Shown one piece after another: positions 27,378-36,071 of a DNA stretch of 64,000 nucleotides (its first letter is position 1; each line of letters opens with the position of its first letter). Below the pieces are notes generated by a model. That model was not told the DNA's origin, ran no database searches, and saw only the letters and a program-made list of their open reading frames with translations. Location of the stretch: positions 1 through 64,000 of the forward strand of contig JAIXXB010000011.1 in assembly GCA_027490955.1 (NCBI GenBank), read 5' to 3'. The position numbers were made by a program, and so were the translations under genes. The stretch comes from Rhodobacter sp. (lineage in GTDB: Bacteria; Pseudomonadota; Alphaproteobacteria; Rhodobacterales; Rhodobacteraceae).

Positions 27378-28775
27378 ATGACAACTTTACACGGAAAGCC
27401 GAAATGGCCTTTTGAACCCAACTCGACGTTGAAGGACTTCCATGAGGGAAGAACCTCGCTATCAAGCGGTCACCGTCGTGCTGACCTTTTGACACTTACG
27501 GAGATAGAGTTCGAGCGTCATCATGGGTTCATCCAGTGGGTCTTCCCGACACCCGTAAAATCATTAAACAATTTCGGTGCGCCCCTGCTCGATTTAGGGA
27601 CGGCAATATGGCTTGCAGAGGATCCTGAAAGCGTAAGTTTTCTGGAAAATATGGCTGTCAAGTTCCTGCAGTTTCTGAGAAGCGACAGCCACTGGAAAGC
27701 TCCTTACAATCATAACCATCTGCGCATAACTAGGGCGATCCATAGCCTGCGAATTCTACACAGTTCGGAACTAGCGAATTGGTTTCATGAACAGGTCGCC
27801 AAACTGGCGGGTGACAGTTACGAACTAATGCAACACCCAGCAATGTTTTGGGAGGCTCAATCAAGCAGTCTTCATGACAAGATCGCTGGGAGTGTGCTTG
27901 GGCTGGCCATTGGCGATGCCTTGGGTGCTCCAGTAGAGTTCACGCCAAGGGGCCAGTTTCCCGTGGTGCACGGTTTTCTGGAAGGTGGGCGGTTCAAGCT
28001 ACCTGCTGGCGCCTGGACTGATGACACTGCAATGGCTCTATGCCTCGCAGATAGCCTTATAGAAAATAATGGTTTCAATCCCGCCGATCTGCTCCATCGT
28101 TTCTGTAACTGGGCTGAACACGGAGAAAACTCGAGTACGGGCGTAACTGTTGGTATCGGACAGAACACCCTTCGTGCGTTGGGAGACTATCGTAGAACGG
28201 GCCGTCTAGTAGCCCAACCTTTCGGGGCTAAGGTAGACGGGAACGGCTCTTTGATGCGGATGTCACCAGCTGTTTGCTTTGCGTCCAACGATTTGCAGTC
28301 TGCCATTGACCTTGCTGCATCACAATCTCGGACGACACATGCCTCTGATATTGCTGAAGAGTGCTGCCGTTTTACAGCTTCTTTGCTGTATCAGATTATG
28401 AATGGAAAAGATTTCTTCACATCGAAATCTGGGACTATGTCGGTCGGGTGGAGTAAAAAGCTAACTGGAGCTATCGGCCTGTCATTTAAGGGCGTAGATA
28501 ATGCTATCATACCTTCTAGCGGATATGTGCTGGACAGCCTGAGAGCCGCACTGTGGTGCATCGAAAATACAACTAGTTTCGAGAATGCAGTGTTGCTTGC
28601 GGTCAACCTTGGCGACGACGCTGACACAACAGCTGCAATTACTGGACAGATCGCTGGTGCGATGTATGGTTATTCTGCTATCAATCCCACACTAAAACTA
28701 GGTCTTGTCGGTGAGCGGCGGCTGTATGTCACTTCGCAGTTTTTGGCTCGAACTGATCAGGGTTCACATCGATAA
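27378..28775 (+). CDS. OGFr-like domain fused to ADP-ribosylglycohydrolase
   Basis: A 465-aa two-domain protein. Residues 1-155 resemble the conserved region of opioid growth factor receptor (HHGFIQWVFPTPVKS at 48-62), a domain of unknown role in bacteria. Residues 165-465 are an ADP-ribosylglycohydrolase of the DraG/ARH type: GLAIGDALGAPVEF, the metal-binding WTDDTAM (213-219), DGNGSLMRMSP and LGDDADTTAAITGQIAG. It should remove ADP-ribose from protein or nucleic acid. ATG 27378 follows AGGAAAAC; the frame is open to 27330. No ADP-ribosyltransferase is seen nearby. Confidence 0.85.
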   Translation: MTTLHGKPKWPFEPNSTLKDFHEGRTSLSSGHRRADLLTLTEIEFERHHGFIQWVFPTPVKSLNNFGAPLLDLGTAIWLAEDPESVSFLENMAVKFLQFLRSDSHWKAPYNHNHLRITRAIHSLRILHSSELANWFHEQVAKLAGDSYELMQHPAMFWEAQSSSLHDKIAGSVLGLAIGDALGAPVEFTPRGQFPVVHGFLEGGRFKLPAGAWTDDTAMALCLADSLIENNGFNPADLLHRFCNWAEHGENSSTGVTVGIGQNTLRALGDYRRTGRLVAQPFGAKVDGNGSLMRMSPAVCFASNDLQSAIDLAASQSRTTHASDIAEECCRFTASLLYQIMNGKDFFTSKSGTMSVGWSKKLTGAIGLSFKGVDNAIIPSSGYVLDSLRAALWCIENTTSFENAVLLAVNLGDDADTTAAITGQIAGAMYGYSAINPTLKLGLVGERRLYVTSQFLARTDQGSHR

Positions 28776-29067
28776 GATGAAAACGTTGATGAATTTGCAA
28801 TGCGAAAAAAGAAAACAACAACTATCGAACCCATAGTCGACAAAATGACAAACCAATTGCCCATTTGGCGAATTTGCACAGTGTCCGGAACGAAACTTGG
28901 CGATTGCGGTGTCGTCGCAGGATGTAAAGACTTTTGCGTCATTTGTCACTGGCTGTGACCTAGCGATATAAAGAAAGGGATTGCGAGGCGAGACGGAGGA
29001 TCGTGAAAATGGCTTGACGATGTGCTTTCCGAATGACCCTTTGACCCGATCGAACGTGAGGCGTAAG

Positions 29068-29466
29068 ATGAAACAAATCTGGAGTGAGACGCAGACCGTG
29101 AAATTTCTCAGATCAATAGCTTTTGCCGCAGTATATCTGGTGACCGCATCGGATGTTGTTGGTCAGGATCAGTGGGGCCAAAAAAGGCTTACTGTTAATG
29201 AGATTGAACAACTGAAAACAGATGCAAAAAATGGTGATGCCGAGAAACAGTGGGCATTGGGAGTAAGTTATGAGTTTGGTAACGGTGTACCACAAAGCTA
29301 TCTCCATGCTCACGTGTGGTACAACTTGGCATCATCGCAGCGTTGGGAATATCAAACTTGGCGGGCGGACATTGAAAGTAGAATGACTGTCGATGACGTC
29401 TCAAAGGCACAAGCGATGGCTATTGAGTGTATGAGCAGCGATTACAAGAACTGTGGTGATTATTGA
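29068..29466 (+). CDS. Secreted Sel1-repeat protein, small
   Basis: A 132-aa protein with an N-terminal signal sequence (basic start, then FLRSIAFAAVYLVTASDVVGQ) and one clear Sel1 repeat, DAEKQWALGVSYEFGNGVPQSYLHAHVWYNLASS. Two cysteines near the C-terminus (ECMSSDYKNC) may form a disulphide in the periplasm. Sel1 modules mediate protein contacts. ATG 29068 follows GTGAGG; the frame is open to 28981. The 292 bp upstream hold no convincing gene. Confidence 0.72.
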   Translation: MKQIWSETQTVKFLRSIAFAAVYLVTASDVVGQDQWGQKRLTVNEIEQLKTDAKNGDAEKQWALGVSYEFGNGVPQSYLHAHVWYNLASSQRWEYQTWRADIESRMTVDDVSKAQAMAIECMSSDYKNCGDY

Positions 29467-29651
29467 TGCTGTCAATGATAAGATTACTGTTTCGCATCAG
29501 AGATAAGAATAGAGAAGAAAAGATCAGTTGCGAAAACGATTTAAAATCAGTAATAATTGAAAGAACAGATTATCTTGATAGCTACAGGAGTGCTTACGCT
29601 AAGCAAAGTAGACGTTCAAAGCATGAAAGTAGTGGTCCTAGCATTGACTAG
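29466..29651 (+). CDS. Hypothetical small basic protein
   Basis: A 61-aa frame whose ATG overlaps the stop of the Sel1 gene (TGATG), suggesting coupled translation. The N-terminus MLSMIRLLFRIRDKNREEK is amphipathic and basic, the rest is polar. I do not recognise it. The coupling is the main support; otherwise it could be chance. Confidence 0.4.
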   Translation: MLSMIRLLFRIRDKNREEKISCENDLKSVIIERTDYLDSYRSAYAKQSRRSKHESSGPSID

Positions 29652-30108
29652 GCCGATTTCATTACCTCGGATGAATGTGGAAAAATAGCAGGTCCAATAG
29701 ACCATATCAAATAAATTACGAAAAAATGTCATCTTGTCTTAAAATTCGAAAAATCTTTGATATCAAAATTTTTAATTGATAAATTACGTTTTGCCATTAG
29801 TGGAAATGAATAGTTCCGTAGAAAAATATTCTGGCCTAAAGCTCTTTTCCTTGAAAAATGAGATCTGGCACAGCTTAGTAAGCGATTTGCACGGAACCTT
29901 ATCCGTTCACAGGTCGCCGCCCTTGATGGATAATATTGCAAAACTATTTCAAAGATTAAATTGCAGCGTGCAACTTATAATTTCACACCCAAGGCGTCGA
30001 ATTTTGTTGACTTTTCTGCGTTAATATTAAAAAGATTGTTGCTATTTTTGCAATCCTCTCTACCATTGAGCTTTGACGCACATGAATTTCTAAGGAGGTT
30101 TTAAGAAT
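29652..30108. other. AT-rich intergenic region without a convincing gene
   Basis: 457 bp of AT-rich sequence. Short frames exist on both strands (29776-30024 forward, 29729-29941 reverse) but overlap each other, lack good ribosome sites and look like nothing known. The last 20 bases hold the strong AAGGAGG site (30092-30098) of the following gene. A promoter for it is likely here but not identified. Confidence 0.6.
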
Positions 30109-31236
30109 ATGACAGAAAGCTTCTTTCTCAACATCTCTGCGACACATGTTTGGCAGGGCCCCATTCCCGCTGAGAATTTGCCTCGGTTGAAATCTTTTGC
30201 ACGCATTGGGCTCAAAGGGTTTTATGGTGAAGATTATGAAGAATACACTGGCTATCAATTTATACCTGCTGATCAGGCTCAGTTTTCAATAGAGATAGAA
30301 AGTGAAAACGATCAACTATGTGATTTGTTTGATGAGGATTATATTTTAAGAGATTTCCCAGTTATTGAAATTATTTTCGATGATAAGAAAATTTTTTCCG
30401 TAAACATACCAAAGAAAATATCTCTCACTGAATATGTTTTAAAGCAAATTTACTCGGAGGTTGAAAATCAAAAGAGATATTTTAAATATTTGGATGAGAT
30501 GACTAGAAGTCCAGATGGGTTCAGCGAAGTATCTTTGGGTCAGGGCGGCTTTAAGTGCAGTGTGAATTTAGCTAAGTACACTCGTCCAGATAACAAAGAT
30601 TCCATTTATCCAGTTGTTATCAAGGGGGATACTATAGTCGGCAAGTTCGAATACCTTGTCGGTATCCTTGTTGATCAGTATTATTTTTCTTTGTCGCTGA
30701 TGGATAACCAGGGCGAATGTGATTTATTTTACCATAGTTACTTTGATGAAGATTTCGATTTATTGATGAGTTTTTCTCAATGGCATGCTGGATGTGATGT
30801 TCAAAGCATTGGTGACAGATATAAAAGTGAAGTATCTGAAGATATGATCAACTCATATTTAGAAAAAAATTTTCAAATCTCTTCTGATGAGGATTTCATT
30901 CTAAAGCTAGGGCATTTTTCTAGCATGCTTAGTGATCTTCACAAACAACACGGCTGCGATACTTCAGCAATCATCACGGCATGGAACCCGCATGGTGAGC
31001 AACTCCCAGAAGATGAAAATCATCATAAAAATGAAGCTCTGAAAAAAATAGTAACGGATCGACACGTCATTGTTACTGCAGCTGGTGTTGATCCGAAAGG
31101 GGAACGGTCTAATAACCAGTTCTTCTTGATTTTCGGTATATCACGTTACGACGCTATGCAGATAGGGAAAAAATTTCAGCAAAACTCCATTGTATTCAAT
31201 GAAAGTGCCATTCCTGAGTTGATCATGCTGAGATAA
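30109..31236 (+). CDS. Protein with C-terminal DUF3293-like domain
   Basis: A 375-aa acidic protein. The last 100 residues (IITAWNPHGEQLPEDENHH, then AAGVDPKGERSNNQFFLIFGI) match the pattern of DUF3293, small bacterial proteins of unknown function. The first 270 residues are AT-rich in codon use and unfamiliar, with repeated acidic tracts. The ribosome site AAGGAGG ten bases before ATG 30109 is near-consensus. It stands alone between intergenic regions, followed by 134 bp before the convergent TGT-like gene. Confidence 0.72.
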   Translation: MTESFFLNISATHVWQGPIPAENLPRLKSFARIGLKGFYGEDYEEYTGYQFIPADQAQFSIEIESENDQLCDLFDEDYILRDFPVIEIIFDDKKIFSVNIPKKISLTEYVLKQIYSEVENQKRYFKYLDEMTRSPDGFSEVSLGQGGFKCSVNLAKYTRPDNKDSIYPVVIKGDTIVGKFEYLVGILVDQYYFSLSLMDNQGECDLFYHSYFDEDFDLLMSFSQWHAGCDVQSIGDRYKSEVSEDMINSYLEKNFQISSDEDFILKLGHFSSMLSDLHKQHGCDTSAIITAWNPHGEQLPEDENHHKNEALKKIVTDRHVIVTAAGVDPKGERSNNQFFLIFGISRYDAMQIGKKFQQNSIVFNESAIPELIMLR

Positions 31237-31370
31237 AAAGAACCCCACCAAAATGTTGGTTTTAAAGTAATCTTGCAAATGTCAACTTACCTTGGGTTAT
31301 AACCAGAGACAGAACATTACTAGAGCTGCTGAGGTGCATGCGGACAACCACAATTTTGGACCGCTTATCG

Positions 31371-32732
31371 TTATACATCCCTTGGTTCGTCTACCTGCCT
31401 AAGCGGCAGCAGCTCTGTCAGCCGCTGTTCGACCGCAAAGGGTGTTTCTGAAGTGAAGTACTCATCGACCAGCCCAACGATTTCGGCGTATGGGTCAGGA
31501 ACCCGAGACATATCCCGTTTTTGTTCGTGGAAGATGAGATCGCAAGCATCAATGCTGGCACGATGGTATGTGTAGATGTTGTGACTGACGAGGATGTTTT
31601 CCGCCCATGCATCGGTGAAGTAGTCGCTGTCATCTTTGTCATGTGCCAGTAGATCATTGATTTTCATGTGTTTTGCAAATGGTGATGCAAAAGGAAAATC
31701 TAAAAACTTTTCACCTCGTGCAAGGCGAATGTCTTGTGGCACAGGCCAAGCACTGATCTTCCATGTTTTCTCGTCATTCGTGAAATGGCTGGGCACAACC
31801 AGACTGCGTTGCACGCCCGCAATGCGGTGGGGCGAGCTACTGTCTAAGCTGATTGTGAAGTTGTCTCGGCCCAAAATGCGACGCAACGCCCTTTGGGCTG
31901 CAGTGTAGATTATGCTGTTGAGAGGAGGGCTTTTGCCCAGCGTGTGTATCCACTCGGCATGGTCAAGGTTGCCGTCGTTCAGCAAGCGCCTCAGCCACCA
32001 AATGCTGTTGAGCAAGCCACCTGTTTCGCTGCCGAGCGCCCAGCCTTCAAACTTAAAACTCTTTACTGCATCATACCACGCTTGCCCTGTGCCATCGCCA
32101 ATGTCTTGTAGGACGCTTAGGAACTTGGTTTTGCGTGTTTCTCGCCCTCGATTGTCAGAAAAGAATTTAAGATTGTCGACACTTAGGTCGATAAGTTGCT
32201 GCACGCTTAGTTTGCGCAGCTGACTTCCACGAGCGGTGGGTTGATCACGCTTTTCCGCAGCCCAAAGCACCATATCCAGCGTCATTGCATAGTCGGTATA
32301 GCGTTCAAGCCACTTGAGTGTGCGCTCACGAAACCCGCACTGCTGCCATTTGGCAAATTGCTGTGTGGGATCGTTTTTGTAGCGTTCGAGGTGGTTCAGT
32401 TCATCTTTGCTGCGTATCGCACCTGTGCCCAGTTGAAACCCGCCGCTGTCGCCGACCACCACGCTGGTTTTCCTGTCCCGCTCAGCAACAATATCACGGC
32501 TGCGTATTTGGGGTTTGTCGAACTGACCGCAGCTGTATAGCGTATAGGCGCAGTGCCATAGTTTGTTGTCGGGCTGCAGGAAGTTCAGGCTTTGGGTTTT
32601 AAAGCCCTTAGGGATGCCGTTCCTGCGCTGCACGTCTGCGTTTGTTCTTGTGGCGTAAGCGGCGAACTGTTGCTGCAGCGACGGCAAATAAACGGCGTAG
32701 CCTTCATACTGTTTTGTCAGGTCTTCAGTCAT
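31371..32732 (-). CDS. tRNA-guanine transglycosylase/DpdA-like enzyme
   Basis: A 453-aa protein with TGT-fold motifs in order: GDSGGFQ (94-100, with the base-binding aspartate D95), LDMVLW with D153, VLQDIGDG near 208-214 where TGT has its VQGG loop, and GWALGS (230-235) where TGT has GxAIGG. The zinc site CxCxxC of true TGT is absent. TGT relatives outside tRNA modification include DpdA, which inserts 7-deazaguanine into DNA. Last gene of a three-gene reverse operon; ATG 32732 overlaps the upstream gene by eight bases. Substrate and base are inferred. Confidence 0.72.
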   Translation of the reverse strand: MTEDLTKQYEGYAVYLPSLQQQFAAYATRTNADVQRRNGIPKGFKTQSLNFLQPDNKLWHCAYTLYSCGQFDKPQIRSRDIVAERDRKTSVVVGDSGGFQLGTGAIRSKDELNHLERYKNDPTQQFAKWQQCGFRERTLKWLERYTDYAMTLDMVLWAAEKRDQPTARGSQLRKLSVQQLIDLSVDNLKFFSDNRGRETRKTKFLSVLQDIGDGTGQAWYDAVKSFKFEGWALGSETGGLLNSIWWLRRLLNDGNLDHAEWIHTLGKSPPLNSIIYTAAQRALRRILGRDNFTISLDSSSPHRIAGVQRSLVVPSHFTNDEKTWKISAWPVPQDIRLARGEKFLDFPFASPFAKHMKINDLLAHDKDDSDYFTDAWAENILVSHNIYTYHRASIDACDLIFHEQKRDMSRVPDPYAEIVGLVDEYFTSETPFAVEQRLTELLPLRQVDEPRDV

Positions 32733-34410
32733 TGGGGGTGAACTTCGTGAAGTACCGTGCGTCTCGCTTTCCGCTTGTGGTGCAACTGGGGATGAAGACG
32801 CTGTATTTGCCCAAGCTGTTTTCAAATTCGATGTTCAGGAGATGGCTGTTCGCACGCATCTGAACGTGCATTTGAGCTGGGCTGTTTGCCAGCACATTGA
32901 GGGTTTGGATGATGTCAGTTGGGGCCAACAGGATGCGGCCTGATCCAGTTAGCTTTGCATCAGTGCCGAAAGGGGACAGATAGCGGTGCCCTGACTGCGT
33001 GAAAACATTCTCTTCCTTGCTCCATTTCTTTTCGCAAGCGATCCCTTTTTCGCTTACGTCAAATGCAACGGCCTTGTTGTTGGGTGTGTGCACTCTGTGT
33101 TTGACCCTGTGCTGCCAACCCGCAAAGTGCTGATGGTAGAGCCGAGCAAAGAAAGCAGAATTGCCTTGCACGGACCAATCGTAATCGATCTTGCCTGATG
33201 CAATGCAGGGTTGGTTTGAGGTGCGGTCGTCAACGCCGTCAAAGCTGTAGAAGTAAATGCTGCGTTCTTGTTTCGTGACAGTGTTCTTTAGGTTAAGCTG
33301 ATTTACGGCCTTAACCTTGCGTCTGTCGGCTTGGGCCAAGCCTATGTTTTCCGTTGATGTATAGAGAACAGCTGCGCTTTCATTGATGAGTTCTGTCTCC
33401 AACCAGAACCGATCCGACCCACGAAGCCAAACGTCCTCGGCCAAGGTAAACTTAGCCTTGGGTGTTATGTAGGTCGTAAGGCTTGCTCGGCTGTGCATTT
33501 TCGACACAAGCAACGTGCCGTCCGAGCGCACAACAACACGTGAGTTTTCAGTAACAGTATATTTTTCCTCGTCTTTTTCTATCGCAAGGGTAGTTTTTTG
33601 ATAGAAGTTCTTTCTAGCGCCGTAGAGCTGAAGGGCGGCAGGAATTGTGTTTAGCTTGATCGCTTCGCACAAGGCCCGAAACGTTGGCTTTAGATTTGCC
33701 AGGTCAAGTGCTGCAGTTTGGTTGAGTGCAGCATCAATGATATGTTCCTGTGCCGTGGTCCCGATTAACTTGAGTTCCGAGCCAACCCCAGTGGCCTTGG
33801 CAAGCAGGACCACAAAGTTATCGTCGCCTGTACCAACAGGACCAACATCAAACTTGGTATTTGTTTCAATCTCAGCCGCCGCACGTCGCCGTAGCCCAAG
33901 TACTGTCAGCTTCTCACGTTCATTTTGCTTTTTGCTTGGACGCTTTTTGGACTTGATTTCCTTGTCGTACCCATAGGCTTCGATTTTCTCAGCAGTTTTG
34001 CCGCAAATTGAGGCCAACCCGCCACTGTCCCTGATCCAGTCCACAAGTGCATCAACAGCGTCCCTGTTTTTGTAGATGTGCGGGTTGTTGATGTATTCAT
34101 CATCAATAGCATTCAACGCCGACGCCCAATTGCTGATCTGAACAGCATGTAAGCTGTTTTGCATTTTGAAGATCAAGCGTATGACTGGGTTGAAGTTTTG
34201 TCGGTTTAACTGAATGCGATACTTGATGTTTTCTTCTTTATACAGGGTATCCAAATAGCCCAGTTCTGACTGTGCCTCACGCCACCACAGGTAAGACTTG
34301 GCGAGGTTGCGATACAGTAAGATCTTGCTGCTTTCGTAGACTTTGGTCTGCTCTGCAACATCAGACCTCAGGTCTGCCAGCTTGTCGTTCAACTGCCCCT
34401 GTTTTTTCAT
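32725..34410 (-). CDS. Unknown 561-aa protein, middle gene of the HEPN/TGT-like operon
   Basis: Not recognised. The N-terminus (about 1-60) is charged and probably coiled coil. There is a lysine-rich linker near 150-165 (KSKKRPSKKQNEREKL), then mixed alpha/beta sequence; the final 90 residues (GRILLAPTDIIQTLNVLA through LLNIEFENSLGKYSVFIPS) faintly recall sliding-clamp-like strands, too weak to claim. It starts 12 bases after the HEPN-like gene ends and overlaps the TGT-like start, so the three are probably one functional unit. Confidence 0.7.
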   Translation of the reverse strand: MKKQGQLNDKLADLRSDVAEQTKVYESSKILLYRNLAKSYLWWREAQSELGYLDTLYKEENIKYRIQLNRQNFNPVIRLIFKMQNSLHAVQISNWASALNAIDDEYINNPHIYKNRDAVDALVDWIRDSGGLASICGKTAEKIEAYGYDKEIKSKKRPSKKQNEREKLTVLGLRRRAAAEIETNTKFDVGPVGTGDDNFVVLLAKATGVGSELKLIGTTAQEHIIDAALNQTAALDLANLKPTFRALCEAIKLNTIPAALQLYGARKNFYQKTTLAIEKDEEKYTVTENSRVVVRSDGTLLVSKMHSRASLTTYITPKAKFTLAEDVWLRGSDRFWLETELINESAAVLYTSTENIGLAQADRRKVKAVNQLNLKNTVTKQERSIYFYSFDGVDDRTSNQPCIASGKIDYDWSVQGNSAFFARLYHQHFAGWQHRVKHRVHTPNNKAVAFDVSEKGIACEKKWSKEENVFTQSGHRYLSPFGTDAKLTGSGRILLAPTDIIQTLNVLANSPAQMHVQMRANSHLLNIEFENSLGKYSVFIPSCTTSGKRDARYFTKFTPND

Positions 34411-34422
34411 GCCAAATATCCC

Positions 34423-34968
34423 TCATGTCTTTGGAATGACCATGTTTTTACTGATCCAGCGGTCGAACCGCCGCCAAAGGTTTGGTGCATTTTCGGCCAC
34501 CCTCCGAACATGTGCTATCCTCTTTTCAAGATCAAGATTTCTATTCTTGTTTTTCACGATGACGAAATTGTGGAGCAATTCGTTCCGATCATTCACGAAT
34601 ACTTCCAATTCCTTGAGTATATCTTTGATGTCGTGATCTTTTTTGATCTTGGCATCTTTGATTGCTGCATAGAATGCCTGAAGGCTGTTACCAACGCTAT
34701 CTGTATGGTGCTGCAAATCGTGAGTGAACAGGAGGTATTGTGTATATGCCTCCAGCCTATCCGTAATCAATTGATCGCAAATGACAATTACCTCGAAATA
34801 GCTACTGCTGGCGATGGCGCCCGCTAACCGCTCGATCATATAGGTGTACAGCTTGCCACGCAGTTCATTCTGCTTGCTGCCCTTCTTGCCTTCGACCCGC
34901 ATCTTGTCGTGATCTTTTGTGACCCTCTTAAGTCTAGGGTCATTTTTACTGTGGGCGTCCTTAATCAT
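34423..34968 (-). CDS. HEPN-like protein, possible ribonuclease or nucleic-acid-binding subunit
   Basis: A 181-aa all-helical-looking protein with R128-NELL-H133 in NDRNELLHNFV, the R-x4-H motif of HEPN domains, many of which are RNases in toxin-antitoxin and anti-phage systems. The first 30 residues are basic and polar. GGAGGT stands five bases before ATG 34968. It is the first gene of the operon running to 31371 and diverges from the 95-aa gene at 35096. The catalytic role is inferred from the motif only. Confidence 0.65.
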   Translation of the reverse strand: MIKDAHSKNDPRLKRVTKDHDKMRVEGKKGSKQNELRGKLYTYMIERLAGAIASSSYFEVIVICDQLITDRLEAYTQYLLFTHDLQHHTDSVGNSLQAFYAAIKDAKIKKDHDIKDILKELEVFVNDRNELLHNFVIVKNKNRNLDLEKRIAHVRRVAENAPNLWRRFDRWISKNMVIPKT

Positions 34969-35095
34969 ACCATACCTCCATCTTCCGTAAGGTTAACACG
35001 AGCGGAAAAACTTCAAAGTTAAATTTTCTGAATAAAAAACGAATAAATACAATGAAATAGACCATTTTTCGTAAATGCGTAGCGGGAGAAAGCAC

Positions 35096-35383
35096 ATGAT
35101 TGATGATAAGCCAGGGCGGAAAGACGACAGACGGCAACTGACCAAATCCGCCATAGCTGCCGTTGCCCTAGAACTGCCAGATGTGAACCCCAACGATCTT
35201 ACGGCATGGGACAAAGCCGCCTTAGATCAGATACGTGAAATCAAACGTGCTGCTGAACTGGAAGAGTATCGAGCGGAGCTGATGCGTGTGTTTGAACTGG
35301 CTGGCTTGAACTACAAACTGTCAGAGCAAGACTTTTGGCGTCAGGTGCACGCCAAAACAAAACAGGCCAGATCACAAGATTAA
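35096..35383 (+). CDS. Small hypothetical protein divergent from the HEPN-like operon
   Basis: A 95-aa charged protein (MIDDKPGRKDDRRQLTKSAI), helical, without membrane segment. GGGAG at 35083-35087 precedes ATG 35096. Its start is 127 bp from that of the HEPN-like gene, a shared control region, so it might regulate that operon; no DNA-binding motif is clear. The 3' end overlaps the convergent gene by 12 bases. Confidence 0.6.
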   Translation: MIDDKPGRKDDRRQLTKSAIAAVALELPDVNPNDLTAWDKAALDQIREIKRAAELEEYRAELMRVFELAGLNYKLSEQDFWRQVHAKTKQARSQD

Positions 35384-35758
35384 CACGGGCATAGTGCTCA
35401 CCTCAGCACGCCCAAGTAAGTCGCCCATAGCTGTCCAAATCATACGACGAACAGGCAGATCAGCAACATTCTTGCGGCAGCTGCGTTGTGCCAGTTCCGC
35501 TGCAATACGCTCACATAGCTGCCCATGTTCATGTGCTGTGGTTCTGAGCAAGTCATGCCGCCCCACGGACATTGCTTCCTGAAGTAGGGTCAATTTGTTC
35601 ATCAAATGGACGAGTGATTGACTGCTTGCGTCTATATGGCGTGATTTGATGCTGGTGTAATAACTGCGACTTTGACCCAACCAATCCGTGCTAAAGTTGT
35701 CTGTGTTGATTGGCGTTCTTTTAGTCAGTTCAGTGTAAACTTCTTCAATGAATGTCAT
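35372..35758 (-). CDS. Conserved hypothetical protein (possibly DUF6626-like)
   Basis: A 128-aa protein starting MTFIEEVYTELTKRTPINTD, followed by DWLGQSRSYYTSIKSRHID and a helical remainder with a leucine-rich middle. The opening resembles a small alphaproteobacterial family annotated as DUF6626, from memory. AAGGAGC precedes ATG 35758. It is the next reverse-strand gene after the HUH Rep, beyond the hairpin cluster. Confidence 0.6.
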   Translation of the reverse strand: MTFIEEVYTELTKRTPINTDNFSTDWLGQSRSYYTSIKSRHIDASSQSLVHLMNKLTLLQEAMSVGRHDLLRTTAHEHGQLCERIAAELAQRSCRKNVADLPVRRMIWTAMGDLLGRAEVSTMPVLIL

Positions 35759-36071
35759 GTATAGCTCCTTGTATGGAGATATTTATCCTTGACGGTCATG
35801 CTTGCTTTGCAGCAAGCAGCAAGTTTCCTCTTGCTTCGCAAGCATCACTTGCGTTTTCTTCACACATTCATTTAGTAAAAAGTTTTTACTTTGGATATCT
35901 ATCTGCTTTGGTGTATTTGAACCAAACTGTAGCTTGGATGTTTTGAAGTTGAATTTTATTATTATTTGATTTTGAATATTTTGATATGCTGCCGCAGTAT
36001 GCCTGCCCAAAGCAAGCACACTTGTAGCGCAGGAAGCGCACCGTCTTGTCACGTAGTGTCTAAGCCGTCTG
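35759..36071. other. Intergenic hairpin cluster, candidate replication or nicking origin
   Basis: 313 bp between the Rep gene and the 128-aa gene. TGCTTGCT (35799-35806) pairs perfectly with AGCAAGCA (35811-35818) across a TTGC loop. Then CTTGC (35830-35834), GCAAG (35838-35842) and CTTGC (35848-35852) can form two mutually exclusive hairpins. Dense inverted repeats beside an HUH Rep suit a double- or single-strand origin. No T-run follows on the reverse strand, so a simple terminator is less likely. No gene is convincing in the remaining AT-rich part. Confidence 0.4.

Noticed and set aside
28757-28949. Two reverse frames of 61 codons overlapping the end of the ADP-ribosylglycohydrolase gene
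   Set aside because: They overlap each other in different frames, lack ribosome sites and start in AT-rich intergenic DNA.
29776-30024. Open frame of 82 codons in the AT-rich island gap
   Set aside because: It has no ribosome site, overlaps an equal-sized frame on the other strand (29729-29941), and resembles nothing known.
35783-36052. Reverse frame of 89 codons across the hairpin cluster
   Set aside because: The hairpins are a better explanation of the sequence; the translation has no recognisable pattern and no ribosome site.
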